From Helochares maculicollis (taxonomy: Eukaryota > Arthropoda > Insecta > Coleoptera > Hydrophilidae): 51,464 bases of DNA. The position numbers and the translations under genes were made by a program. The stretch is taken from positions 1-51,464 of the forward strand of contig JAWQRO010000167.1 of NCBI GenBank assembly GCA_033557835.1, read 5' to 3'. The notes under the pieces are model-generated. The model was not told the origin of the DNA and did no database searches. It worked only from the letters and a program-made list of their open reading frames with translations. Shown here piece by piece: positions 34,401 to 45,268 of this stretch (its first letter is position 1; every line of letters begins with the position of its first letter).

Positions 34401-35605
34401 TGATAGATACTAATTATTTATAACTACTATTTCAGAGTGTAACTGCATATGGTCGGTCTATGATAGAACAAACACGCCAAGAAGTTGAATCTCATTATTG
34501 CGTATCAAAAGGATACAAAAAAGACGCTAAAGTAATCTATGGCGACACAGATTCTGTGATGGTAAATTTCCATGCCGAAACCTTAGAAGAAAGTATGTCT
34601 CTAGGCCGCGAAGCAGCAGAACTGATAAGTAGCAAATTCATAAAACCAATCAAATTGGAATTTGAAAAAGTGTATTTCCCTTATCTGTTAATCAACAAAA
34701 AAAGATATGCTGGGCTTTACTTTACCAAACCAGATAAATACGACAAGATGGATTGTAAGGGTATTGAAACTGTCAGAAGAGACAACTGTACCTTGGTGGT
34801 AGATGTTGTTAATACATCTCTGCAGAAGTTATTGATAGATAAAGACCCTGATGGTGCTGTAGCTTATGTGAAACTTGTTATATCAGATTTGCTGCAAAAC
34901 AATGTTGATATTTCTCAATTGGTAATTACAAAAGAATTAACCAAAGAAGATTATGCAGCTAAACAAGCTCATGTTGAATTAGCTAAGAAAATGACGAAAC
35001 GAGACCCAGGAAATGCTCCAAAATTGGGTGATCGAATTCCCTATGTTATAATATCAGCAGCTAAAAATACACCTGCGTTTCAAAAAGCAGAAGATCCCAT
35101 TTATGTCTTGGAGAACAACATACCAATAGATGCTAACTATTATTTGGAGAATCAACTTTCTAAACCACTTTTAAGAATCTTCCAACCTATTTTAGGAGAT
35201 AATGCTGAATCAGTTTTGTTAAGAGGTGAACATACACGAACAAAAACAGTAGCCACCTCAAAGGTAGGAGCTTTGGCTGCCTTTACAAAGAAGAAAGAGA
35301 CTTGCCTTGGATGTAAATCTGTTCTTCCAGCAGGGTATGAAAATGAATCCTTATGTGCCTATTGCAAACCTAAAGAAGCCGCTTTGTATCAGCAAGAGTT
35401 AAGACATCAAAAGTTATTAGAGGATAGATTTTCAGAATTATTCACAGAGTGCCAGAGGTGCATGGGATCATTACATGAGGAAATTTTGTGTACAAGCCGA
35501 GATTGCCCTATTTTTTACATAAGAAAAAAGGTTCAAATGGAACTTGAGACTAGTAATGTAAAGTTGGGTAGATTTGTTGCTCCTGTGGAAGAACTGGATT
35601 TTTGA
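28468..35605 (+). CDS. PolD1: DNA polymerase delta catalytic subunit (p125)
   Basis: Three exons, 28468-28517, 31766-33701 and 34436-35605, give 1051 residues. Exon 1 (MAKRLNTSGDSPSKKH) is a basic, NLS-like start. The 3'-5' exonuclease motifs are intact: DIE at about 260-262, NINNFD ending at Asp 346, and YCIKD ending at Asp 458. The polymerase motifs follow: A (DFSSLYPS, 546-553), B (KISANSVYG, 638-646) and C (YGDTDSV, 697-703). At the C-terminus lie CysA (C952, C955, C969, C972) and CysB (C1001, C1004, C1014, C1019); the latter binds a 4Fe-4S cluster and the accessory subunits. The enzyme performs lagging-strand and repair synthesis with PCNA. Intron 1 (3.2 kb) is filled by a LINE with a nested mariner. 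The exon 2/3 junction reads EISG|SV where relatives have EISQSV. Confidence 0.96.
29902..31140 (+). mobile_element. Mariner element B, full length with TIRs, nested in the LINE
   Basis: The 1239-bp element is flanked by TA on both sides. Its TIRs match closely: CCAGGTGCGCAAGTTTAAAA on the left and, reversed, CCAGGTGCGCATGTTAAAAA on the right, both continuing to ATG. The ends resemble those of the mauritiana subfamily. It sits in PolD1 intron 1 in the sense orientation. Confidence 0.93.
30063..31070 (+). pseudogene. Mariner B transposase, inactivated
   Basis: It begins MSNFEPNEEHLRHVMIFLFN and shows the mauritiana-type N-terminal helix-turn-helix region, then TGDEK. An open 3' part follows with WNQKGVVYYELLKPGETVN, QQDN and PSDYHLF; the last two catalytic Asp are 34 residues apart (DD34D). 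Reading frame changes near 30215, stops near 30400 and 30525-30580, and a TAA at 30992-30994 that truncates the C-terminus show it is dead. The catalytic Asp residues survive. Confidence 0.9.
31481..31765. other. 3' end of PolD1 intron 1
   Basis: AT-rich intron sequence ending in the acceptor ATATTTTTAG. I see nothing else in it. Confidence 0.6.
33702..34435 (+). other. PolD1 intron 2
   Basis: A 734-bp intron from GTAAGT to TATTTCAG. It contains no recognised element. A stretch around 34100-34330 is less AT-rich than the rest, but its frames are closed. Confidence 0.7.
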
Positions 35606-35709
35606 ATAATGATAATGTATTTGTTTTAAAAAGATCTTCATAAAGTGATCGGTTTAAATTATTTTCATTTCACAAATACAATATTTTTAGTTGTAAAGAT
35701 TTGTTTTAT

Positions 35710-37213
35710 TTAAACAATACCACATATACCATTGGAATTTATAATAAATTGGCAGTGTTTGTTAGATAGATCAGGAGCAAAAAGAACTTCAAATTTCCTC
35801 ACTTTTCCTTCTGATAATCGAGATATTTGAAATCTGGATGTTACTAGATTACTCCAAGCTAGTCCCAAACATGGTTCAGATTTATTGGTAGCTGGGTTAT
35901 CTGTGACCTAAGAAAAAGAGAAAGTGAAATTATTATCATTATGTTTAACTGTTTTGTTTGGAATAAATTGTAACCTTTATTATTTATATATTTACTTATT
36001 CCAATTACCTGATTAACACAAAGATTAGCAACTTTGTATTGATCACAAATTTGCTGTAATTTCTTGGCAATAGTTACAAAATCTTGACGTCTAGATGAAT
36101 AATTCACATCTTCATTATCACTACGAAAAATTGCTGCTATTGAGTCAATAATAATGAGGCCTAGTTTGTTTGTAGAAAGTAAAGCATTTATTTTTACGCA
36201 CAGCAATTTCCGTAATTGTTCCTAAAATGATGGGCAATATTTTATTAACGAAAGCTGTTCAGTTTTTGCTAATACATTTCAGTCAGGTAAATATTAAGAA
36301 TCATTTATAGAGCTAATTAAAAAAATCGAAAACGAAACAAATGTTTGTAGAAAGTATCTCTCATTCTGATTAGAAAACATTATCTTACATAGTCAGCTAC
36401 ATGTTCAATTAGCACGTTGTCTTCAAATGAAATATTTTGTGTTAGTTGAGGAAACCTAAGTGGAAAGAATTGAGCTAATTGTTTCAGTCGTTTGAATGGA
36501 AATACATCTTCTGTGCAAATATATAGAACATTTTTGCCTAGTCCACCTATGCTTTTAGGTAATTGTACCATTAAAGCCAATTGCAAACAAAATTGGGTTT
36601 TGCCAACACTACTCTGCCCTACCAATTCATTTATTCCATTTATACAAAGGCCTCCTCGCATTAAAGTATCAATTGTTGGACACCCTGTTTTTATATGGTC
36701 CCAGTCAGGAAGATCAAAAGCTAAAATGGATAACAAAACATGAATGCAAAATACATTTTTAAAACTCATTCTGTAAGACAATTGCCCCTTCTAACAAAGA
36801 TGTTAGAGCAATTGAAATTTCTAATCAAAGAATGATACTGTTCTTAGCATTGCAGCTTTCCAATATTCAGAAACTTATGTACTTAAAAACGAGGATTTAA
36901 GAAATGTGCAATATGGGTCGAAATATCATGTATAATAATTAGTTGAAATAAATCTACATACCTGTAGTAAATTTTTCATTCAATAATATATTTGCAACTT
37001 TCGATTTAATTTTTTCTAAATCCGCCAAACATATACCTGTTAAATTACTAATATCTTCAGGAGATTTAAACATTAACATCTTCAAGGAGTCTATAGAAGC
37101 TAAAATGTTAAATTAGAATATTTTGATCTTATGAAGAGTAGTAAATCGTACAGCTTACAATTTTCAATGGCCGAGTAAATTTGGCTTGGCAACGCGGCTC
37201 TAAGTGTTTCCAT
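35710..37213 (-). CDS. XRCC3: XRCC3-type Rad51 paralogue (spindle-B)
   Basis: Five exons on the minus strand: 37213-37159, 37099-36962, 36720-36389, 36221-36009 and 35907-35710, all GT-AG and in phase, give 311 residues. A small helical N-terminal domain (residues 1-64) precedes the RecA-like ATPase core. Walker A is GQSSVGKT (99-106). The XRCC3-type flanks are TGCPTIDTLMRGGL before it and NVLYICTEDVFPFKRLKQL after it. Walker B is GLIIID (196-201). The NQVTDN junction and CLGLAWSN resemble the XRCC3 C-terminal core. The family acts with Rad51C in homologous recombination; the fly orthologue is needed in meiotic repair. The gene converges on PolD1 with 104 bp between stops and diverges from SDHAF4. 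Confidence 0.92.
35743..35748 (+). terminator. PolD1: PolD1 poly(A) signal inside the last XRCC3 exon
   Basis: The canonical AATAAA nearest the PolD1 stop on the plus strand lies within XRCC3 coding sequence on the other strand. On the minus strand an AATAAA (35705-35710) touches the XRCC3 stop codon. The two 3' ends therefore probably overlap. Confidence 0.6.
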
Positions 37214-37464
37214 GTGGGAATATAAATTTAAAATAGAAAAACAATCAACGCCTAAAATATATTTACTGCTAATTATTCACAACGCAGTAGAAATTTTAAA
37301 CATTGTATACATACTATGTTCATATCTATAGAGCTGTCATACTTTAACCAATCAACTTCTCTCGTTGTTACCAATTGATGAAAATTAACCGGATTGCACC
37401 TATCTTCATTATTATTTTTTCCATACTTTATTAGAAATTTCTCAAAACGAATATTAAATTCAAA
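37214..37464. promoter_or_regulatory. Divergent XRCC3/SDHAF4 promoter interval
   Basis: The 251 bp between the two start codons must serve both genes. It is AT-rich, and no TATA, E2F or DRE motif stood out. Confidence 0.6.
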
Positions 37465-38400
37465 ATGAGTATAATGATGTATTTATTACGACACATGAAA
37501 TCGCCGTATTCTCCAAAACCTGCAATGGGTAATAAATAAATTATTATTTACATAAGCACACAAATTAACAAGAAAATATGTTGGAGAGGTTACATTGCAA
37601 ATTACCTACATCATTTAAACTAAAGGCAGTAGGATTTGATTTAGACAATGATGGTAACTGCTAATTATGCTCAAACCCGGATACGTTGCAATATTTTAAT
37701 TGTAATATCAATCACCAAAGCATGATACTTAGACTACCACCATATTTTAATATACAAATTTACATTTAGTAAAGTTGAATTTAAACTCATAATTAATTAA
37801 CTTTAATGTTAAATATTTGTTCCTTGTCTATAACACTCATTATTGAGTTGATTTTGGGACATAAACTGTTTTCTAATTATCTGAAAATCACGGACATTTA
37901 ATAACACATCAAGTTATCAGTTTCATAATGAAATATATATACTGAGGCCATAATTTCCACTTTACATCACATATGCTTCCGTTGTAATTTGGTAAACGCA
38001 TCCAATACAAATATTCTTATTTATAGATATGAGTGATGTAAAAATGGACAAGGCAAAAAGATTACTAGTCAACACCTTATTATGAGTTTGAATTTTGTTT
38101 GTTATTAATAATGATATTTGAAAACTCTTTATAATTATAGATGTTCTGTTGCGTTTCAATTCATCAGAAGAAAAACCAATGAGTGACCGCATGAAAGATT
38201 TCAAGAAAAAGCTGCGTGAAACTACCCCCATCACTGATTTAGGCGTGCAAATGCCAGCCACTCAAAATCGGGAGGAGGAACCATTGGAGTCATGGCCAGA
38301 TGGCATAAATCCTCATACAGGAGAAATTAATGGCCCAAAAGGTCCAGAGCCTACACGGTACGGAGACTGGGAACGCAAGGGACGTTGTGTCGACTTTTAA
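37465..38400 (+). CDS. SDHAF4: Succinate dehydrogenase assembly factor 4
   Basis: Exon 2 (38141-38400) carries the family signature at its C-terminus: ESWPDGINPHTGEINGPKGP, then EPTRYGDWERKGRCVDF, essentially the invariant SDHAF4 ending. Exon 1 is inferred as 37465-37528: ATG, then an N-terminus MSIMMYLLRHMKSPYSPKPA with no acidic residues that suits a mitochondrial presequence, then donor GTAATA. It joins in phase 1 and gives 107 residues, the usual family size. The family binds flavinylated SDHA in the mitochondrial matrix and promotes its assembly into complex II. The exon 2 call is firm. Exon 1 is less so because the donor is not optimal and other starts are possible in the 600-bp intron. 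Confidence 0.88.
37529..38140 (+). other. SDHAF4 intron 1
   Basis: A 612-bp AT-rich intron ending in TTATAATTATAG. No embedded element is recognised. Confidence 0.6.
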
Positions 38401-38406
38401 ATTCAA

Positions 38407-38412
38407 TTTATT
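38407..38412 (-). terminator. Poly(A) signal of the serine protease gene
   Basis: Minus-strand AATAAA lies 92 bases beyond the protease stop, just after the SDHAF4 stop codon on the plus strand. The two convergent 3' ends therefore sit in or near each other's UTR. Confidence 0.6.
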
Positions 38413-38504
38413 TTTTGACTGTTTTGCTTAGTGATATAATTGCAATATAAATAGATTTTTTGTAAATAAGATTCTGTTAAATATTTTTCTATAATTTTCT
38501 GCAT

Positions 38505-39583
38505 TCAATTTTGTTCTATAACTTGCTTTATCCACCTAACATAACAGGTAATATCTGTGTAGACACCTGGGAATTGTGGCCTGGCACATCCAATGCCCCA
38601 ACTTACTATTCCACATAAATAGTAAACATCATTTTTCTTGCATATCAATGGTCCTCCAGAATCCCCCTAGGAATTTAAAAAACCTTAAATATAGTTTTAA
38701 ATTTTAGCCGTCATACATACTTGACAAGCGTCTTTACCAAGAGCGGCAGCACATATCTGACACTTATTTAAATATTGTGAAAAACCGCTGTCAAGGTACA
38801 TGTCTCGACATATCCTTTTATCCATAATGGGGAGTGTGACTTGCTGTAAAATATGTGGTGAATCGCCATCTTCACTTAAGCGCCCCCATCCAGATATAAT
38901 AGCTTTTCCACTGAATAAATCGTTTTCATTTGGCAGACAAATAGGAGCCACTTGATTGTTAGATAAGAATTTCAGTGGTTTTTCGAGTTTCAATAAGGCT
39001 ATGTCATTTGCAAAAGTTGTGGTATTGAAGCCTATGGTGTAGATATGCGATACTCGACGTCTTTGCTCACCTCCTTCTCTAAGGTAGAGATCATGGTCTC
39101 CTGCAACTACAGAGAGGGCTCTTGAAGCTATGTCACTAACACAATGGCCTGCAGTGGCTACCCAGGAGCTTTCAATGACTGTGCCTCCACAAATGTGACG
39201 CAAAGACATCCCTGTTTGTAATTGCAATGAAACTTGCCAAGGAAATTCAGATCTAGAAGCACCAACTCCTCCTACCACTTTACCCATGAAAGTGGCTCCT
39301 CTTCTACCGCATGGCACATTTTCATACAGTTTTCCATCGTCTATTAGGACTGATGGAGACAGGATGTCATCAACACTAATGTAAATGGGCTTAGTAATTT
39401 CGAATAGGTGAGATAAAATGTCTATAAATTTAAAATTATAAAAAAACTAAAGATATTAAAGAACTGAATGCAAGTTGGTTTTTCTCAAGACAGCTTACCC
39501 TCTTTTTGGGCAGATACATTTAAAAGTAAATACTTTAAATTGATTAACAGAAAGACAGTGTAAAAGAGAAACATTTTTAACAT
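38505..39583 (-). CDS. Secreted trypsin-like serine protease (S1 family)
   Basis: Three exons on the minus strand, 39583-39499, 39421-38721 and 38666-38505, give 315 residues. A hydrophobic signal peptide (FLFYTVFLLINLKYLLL, cleavage likely near VSA-QK) precedes a short propeptide without a CLIP knot. Zymogen cleavage is expected after Lys 76 (MGK|VVGG). The catalytic triad is complete: His 121 (TAGHC), Asp 168 (NDIALL) and Ser 265 (GDSGGP, formed across the last splice junction, ACQ|GDSGG). Asp 259, six residues before Ser 265, predicts trypsin-like Lys/Arg specificity. Cys 66 in the propeptide probably pairs with the Cys of VAPICLP, keeping it attached. The substrate is unknown; digestion, immunity and matrix remodelling are all possible. 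Confidence 0.93.
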
Positions 39584-40141
39584 AACTGAAGTAAATCCAA
39601 TGAAACATGACTTTTAAGCTGTTTTTTGTACTAATTATAAATAAATTATTATTATCTAAATTGTTTTTAGTTTTGAATATTAAGTGGTGAAGAAAAGGAG
39701 CTAATTATGATTTAATGATTTTTTTGTTATAATTGCTTTCTGAAAAACAAAGAATCATTGATGTTTTTGTTTTATTTCATTTATTGAAGAATAAAATCCC
39801 AAATAAAATTAAAAAAATCGAAAGTATAGGTAATCGGCCAACTCAGGCGAATGAAATTTTAAAAAAAAGTCGATAAAATGTTTGTTTTTATTATTTTTAT
39901 TCAATGTAGCTGCAGGTATAAGCTACAGACTGTATATAGGGGATTTCTGGAAGTTCAATAAAATATTGGTTGAAAATAGGCCTTAAGCTACGTGTAAATA
40001 AAGGCAAGCGCATGTACGCCATTTTATTGTTTGACTGCATCAGTGATCCAAACTCGGCTTCACAATCGACCAGTGGAAGAATCCATCTTTGCCATTTGCT
40101 TTTGAAGTTTGTTCGCTTTTTGTTGTGTTTACATTCGTCCG
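39584..40141. promoter_or_regulatory. Divergent interval, protease / ZAD gene 1
   Basis: These 558 bp separate two divergent start codons. They are AT-rich near the protease and less so from about 39960, where the 5' UTR of the zinc-finger gene probably lies. No core motif is clear. Confidence 0.5.
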
Positions 40142-43100
40142 ATGATGGAAGTGAAAAGCGAATTTGATATTAATAAAATTTGTCGGGCCTGTCTTACGGA
40201 AAAAGGAGAAATGAGGTCTGTTTTCATGGCTGATGAATCAATTGGTCAACAAATTCGTCTAGCTGAAATGATAATGGGATTCTCTAGCATACAGGTTATA
40301 ATAACTACTCACATTTTTTGCGTTATCACTTTAATGTTTATTTATTTATTTAAATTATTTTGTAAAATTCTTTATCAAAGCTACACAAGGCTCATCTTTT
40401 CGAGATGTTTTGCCTTGTGGCTGATGGTTGGAAAATGCTTAATAATTATTTAGTGGTTAGGCGAAACACAATATCTGGAATCTCAATACTTTAAAATTAA
40501 TATTTATATAAATTAAAGTATAAATTTGGTTTCTGTGATGAGGAAGATGTGTCCAATGTATACCTTAACTGTTGAGTTGATTTCGGGCTCTTCTATGATA
40601 AATTCAAGCCATTCTTTCACTATCTAATTTAGCAAAATTAAAATATATTTACCATATATCATGTTTACATGCTTTGCCTAATTTCTAATAACTGATGGTT
40701 CAAGTAACAATACTTGAACATACATACAAATGTACATATTTTTCACAATTAATTTTAATGTACCATTGAATTTGATTAATTTCTCTACTTAACATTGTGA
40801 TAGCCATACTATTTAAAGAATTAACTATTGAATTCATTTCTAAACTCTAAAGGCCAGTTTCATTAAATTACACTTAGAAAACACAATGCAAGCAGCTAAG
40901 AAAAAAAATTACTAATTATTTGATGAAAAAAACCATAAGAGAAAACAGGGAGTGACTAAGACATTACATTATATATATTTCTTTTGATATATTATAATTT
41001 TTTCATATCATTTCTCTGTGTGAAAATATATCAAAATGAGCTTAATGCTTATTTATTTTAATTATTTTGAAGAATTCTTTATCAAAACTTGAGAAAGCTC
41101 ATCTTTTCGAGATTTGAAAATGCACAATAATTATTTATGATTAGGCGGAAAACTACCTAAAGAAATCTAATATTTTAAAATTCATTGTTTCTCGTTGTTA
41201 AAATCTTGACTTTTACCGACAAACGATTGCAAATTAACGATATGCATTAAAAATGGAACATGCTTAAAATGTGGAAAATATAATCTGTTGTCAGTTTAGG
41301 ACTTTATAATGTTTTGTAATTAGGGTTTTAAGTGTGTTTATACCTTGATGAACCAGGACTCCCTGAGAGATGAGTAACCTTATTAGATGCTTGAAGCTTA
41401 TTTAGTGCTTGATATATATAGAAAATTTTAAATTCATAGTAATACAGCTGTCACAGACTATAAATTAAACCATCGTGTCAAGCTATACAAATAAAGCTTT
41501 ACTTACAATTTTCAATTTTATTCAACAGCCACTTGGTACAAAATGTTCAGATTATCATTTTCATGGCGCTAATGAAGCTAATTTTCAACAGTTTTAAAGG
41601 TTTGCACAAAAGCACAATTTAATAGCTTTATCGAAGTCACTACTTTACTTGAATAAATCTGAAAACTGCTTAGGTAATAGCCATGGGCTAAATTTCATCT
41701 CTATTTCTCAAACCAACTGGACAATATATGCTATATACACCATTAAAAAAAGGTCAAAACAAACTAAAGAGCCCTTAAACATTAAGATTGTTGAAAAATC
41801 ACAAGATAGAATTTCTTATGATTGTAATTATTATCTACTATTTATTTTACTACATATAGTAAAGAGGAATGTAAAAAAGTTTGATATTTTTGAATTGCGC
41901 TTTTAGAATTTCATTCAATTCATATCATATTACAAATGACGTATATTCAACTTTAATGTTAATATCATGATTGCAGATTGAAAATGGTGATGGCTTACCA
42001 TCTTTAATTTGTATACAATGTGTTCATCAAGTAAATTCAGCTTATTCTTTTAAACAACTTTGTGAACAATCGGACACAAACTTACGCCAGTATCTAGGAA
42101 AACCGTTGAATCCCAAACCATGCATTAAAGAAGATGATTCCCACCAAAGCAATGAAATTTATCCTCCTCATTTACTACTAGACAATTTTGGCTTAGATGA
42201 TTCTTCGGATAACAGTGATGATGATGATTTCAAGCAGGATTTTGGCCTGTTAGAGACATCAGCAGACCCTAACGACGAGAAAGCAATTGCACAAAGACAG
42301 CTACTTAAAGCAGCTAAAATGCAAAAAAGTAAAATGTCAAAAAAGAAATTGCTAGCTAAAAATGGCGGAAATGGAATGCTTAATTCTAAGAAAATGAAGC
42401 GCAACACAAACCAATGCAATGTGTGTAAAAAAACATTTATTAATTTAAAATCGTTCAGAAAACACTTGAGAACACACATAGAAGACCGCCCTTACAAATG
42501 TAAATTGTGCCCGAGAGGCTTCACAGAAGAAAATTATTTAAATAACCATATGAGAACGCACATTCCCGATGAGCAAAAGCCACATGAATGCAAAATTTGC
42601 AAGAAAAGATTTATACATCAGACTTTATTGAATAAACATATGCTGAAACATAGCGGCGAAAAACCATTTGTTTGTAAAGTAAGTTTCATCTTAATTAATA
42701 TTGTTAATATACTGTAATTTTTAAATTTATAAAATTCATTTTGTCAGATTTGCAATAAAGGGTGCTACGCAGAAAACAGTTTACTAAAGCACATGAAAAT
42801 CCATGAGAAGAAAGAAGGAGATCCTGCATTACTAAAGCATATGTGCGATTATTGTAAAAGTGAATTTCCTGATGCACAAACTTTAGCCGTCCATATTAAG
42901 CAGCACACTGGTGACCGTCCATTTCTATGCAATATGTGTGGGAAATGTTTTCCACAACGCTTTAATCTTGAACTGCATCTCAGAACACATACAGGTTTGT
43001 ATATTTTTTAACATATATAAAAAACATTCTCTAAAAATCCTGCTGAAGTGTATTTTCATTAAACTTTGTAAATTTCATTTCTTCAGCAATAATTCATAAT

Positions 43101-44433
43101 TTCCTTAGTTTTAATTGTTTACCCTTTGAACGTATCATGAAAACTGTTTTAAAATGGCAGAATCATGTGCTAGTAAAGCTACTTCTGTAATTAACTAGAA
43201 TAATGTGAAATAATAGCAAGCTTTTTCTCATATATATGAACAGTACCATAAATCATAAGCTATTTTAAATTTAGGTGAACGACCGTTTACATGTGAAGTT
43301 TGTAAAAATGGATATGTTTCAAAGGCAAGTTTAAAGATTCATATGAGAACTCATACAAATGAAAGGCCATTTGTGTGTGATTTTTGTGGAAAAGCCTTCA
43401 GGCAGTCAGGAGATTTAACAAGTCATAAAAGGCTCCATGGAACTGAGAAACCAATAGAGTGTTCAGTTTGTCAGAAAAGGTAAGCTGTGCTTAATTAGAA
43501 TGTATTGCGAAAACAATGTTTAAACTTTTCAGATTTACTACAGTAATGAAGCTAAAATATCATATGCGAAACCATACAGGCGAGCGCCCTTATGTTTGTA
43601 CAGTTTGTGGCAGAGGATTTACTGTAAACACTATATTACTTAGGCACATGCGCGTCCATTCTGGAGAACGGCCATATGTTTGTGTTACCTGTGGAAAAGC
43701 ATTTTCACAGTCCAGTACTCTCAATACTCATATGAAAGTAAGGTTGCAAAATACACATCTTGTTTTTAATACCATTAAATAGATTTCATTGAAATCATTT
43801 CTATTGTATTTATTTTCATTAATGTTCAATAATTTATATGTGAGGGATTTTAACTTTTTATTTTACAAAGAAATATTTTTTAAGGTTCATGCTCCATCAC
43901 CGAAGTATCATACTCAAGAAACACAGCCACAAAGAATGCCCAAGTTTCATCAACAAACTGATAAAAACCTTTTCCATCAGCAGCAGCAACAGCAACAACA
44001 ACCACAACCAGATCAAACTAACCGTCTTTTGCAACCAGATAATCGGATGATGCAGCAAGCTGAGCAGAAGATGATGCAACAGGATGCAAGTCGAATGTTT
44101 ACTAATGATCAAACAAGAATGTTAACAGACAACTCCCATCTTCTAACAGACAACCGCGGCATGTTAAATGACAACAATCGACTTTTAACTAACGATGGCA
44201 CCAGGCTTCTTGTCAATGTTGCTGAACCTCCACGATTATTAGTGAATGATAATACAAGACTCATAAATGACAATCGGCTTTTAACTCAAAATTTAGGAAA
44301 TGTGAATGATAATACAAGGCTCTTGCAAACGACAAACGATAATGCGCGACATCTTGCTGTGATAGAAAGCTCTAGACTATTAGCAGATAAATATTTAGCA
44401 AACTACGATCCTTATCATCGAGGTCATTTATAA
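40142..44433 (+). CDS. ZAD-C2H2 zinc-finger protein 1 (11 fingers, Gln/Asn-rich tail)
   Basis: Six exons, 40142-40294, 41977-42678, 42748-42994, 43275-43479, 43533-43737 and 43885-44433, give 686 residues. The N-terminal ZAD has Cys 14, 17, 63 and 66 (KICRACL, then LICIQC), with a phase-0 intron after SIQ. An acidic linker (DDSSDNSDDDDF) follows. Eleven C2H2 fingers begin at about 198; several are joined by TGE-RP linkers, and introns cut through finger 4 and finger 9. The last finger ends HMKVH across the final junction. The tail has a Gln run and about ten imperfect repeats of the type RLLTND/LLTDN. ZADs mediate dimerisation in insect zinc-finger proteins; DNA binding and nuclear location are inferred from the family. 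The ATG at 40142 is chosen for its position just before the ZAD. Confidence 0.9.
40334..41188 (+). repeat. Diverged direct duplication within intron 1 of ZAD gene 1
   Basis: Segments at about 40334-40501 and 41048-41188 align: both contain TTCTTTATCAAA, then GCTCATCTTTTCGAGAT, then GAAAATGC, then AATAATTATTTA, then TTAGGCG, and both end near TTTAAAATT. The second copy is shorter by about 27 bases. Spacing is about 710 bp. Confidence 0.75.
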
Positions 44434-44763
44434 AACTACAACTTTCAAGTAGGGTAAAACTTATTTCTCAAACAACTTAATGAAAGACTTATTCTATTTT
44501 ATAAAATATCAAAGTTGTATTCATTTTTATATTCATTGATCCATTCTTTAAATGTTCGCCATAAATTAATAATAATAATTTATTCTATTATTAGATATTT
44601 TTTTAGATAAAAAATTTCTAAGATATCTACTTAAAGTGAGGTTCCGCGAATAATTAGGAAAATAATCCACAGTAACCTTAGCGATTTCTCGATTGAGGTT
44701 AGTGGTTTTGCTTGTTCATCTTCTTTTAATTTAGGATTTATCATTTCTCAGCAATGTAGTTAT
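44434..44763. other. ZAD gene 1 3' region
   Basis: AT-rich sequence with no further gene. I did not see a convincing canonical poly(A) signal close to the stop codon. Confidence 0.5.
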
Positions 44764-45268
44764 TTAAATTATAATAGTGTGGTGTTGTCTGGTGACAGTG
44801 ACCACACTTTGGTAAATGTATAGTTTACATACCTATATTTAAGACCACTCTGCGCATGTACGCGAGTAGTGTCATTTCATCACACGGATAAGCAGAGTTG
44901 CCATATCAACTCATGACGCTTTATATATACATATAAAAAATAATTTGAAACGATATTCACATAAATGTGTCTTGAAATGACCATACCCTACTCTGATGAC
45001 CTGATCTGCACGCCGTAATTTTTTATGTAAGTGTTTGCCCTAAAAATTACGGCACGCAAATCAGGTCATCAGGGTAGGGTATGGTCATTTCAAGACACGT
45101 TTATATGATTATCGTTTCAAATTATTGTTTATATGTATATATAAAAGGTCATGAGTTGATATGGCAACTCTGCTTATCCGTTTGATAAAATGACACTACT
45201 ACCTGCGCAGAGCGGTCTTAAAAATAGGTATGTAAACTATACATTTCCCCACACTTTTATAATTTAGA
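44764..45268. mobile_element. Foldback / long-inverted-repeat element (MITE-like), about 505 bp
   Basis: Two arms of roughly 220 bp are reverse complements at about 90% identity by eye, meeting at a loop of about 15 bases near 45028-45043. Shared blocks include AAATGTATAGTTTACATACC at the outer part, CGGATAAGCAGAGTTGCCAT in the middle and CTTGAAATGACCATACCCTA further in. The outermost ends (AAATTATAATAGTGTGG on the left, CCACACTTTTATAATTT on the right) also pair. The left arm has an extra ~29 bp (TGTTGTCTGGTGACAGTGAC and on) that the right arm lacks. There is no coding frame. The whole unit lies between the two ZAD genes and would form a long RNA hairpin if transcribed. Confidence 0.88.

Noticed and set aside
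43897..44112. Leu-rich minus-strand ORF
   Set aside because: It is the reverse of the CAG-rich Gln run of ZAD gene 1.
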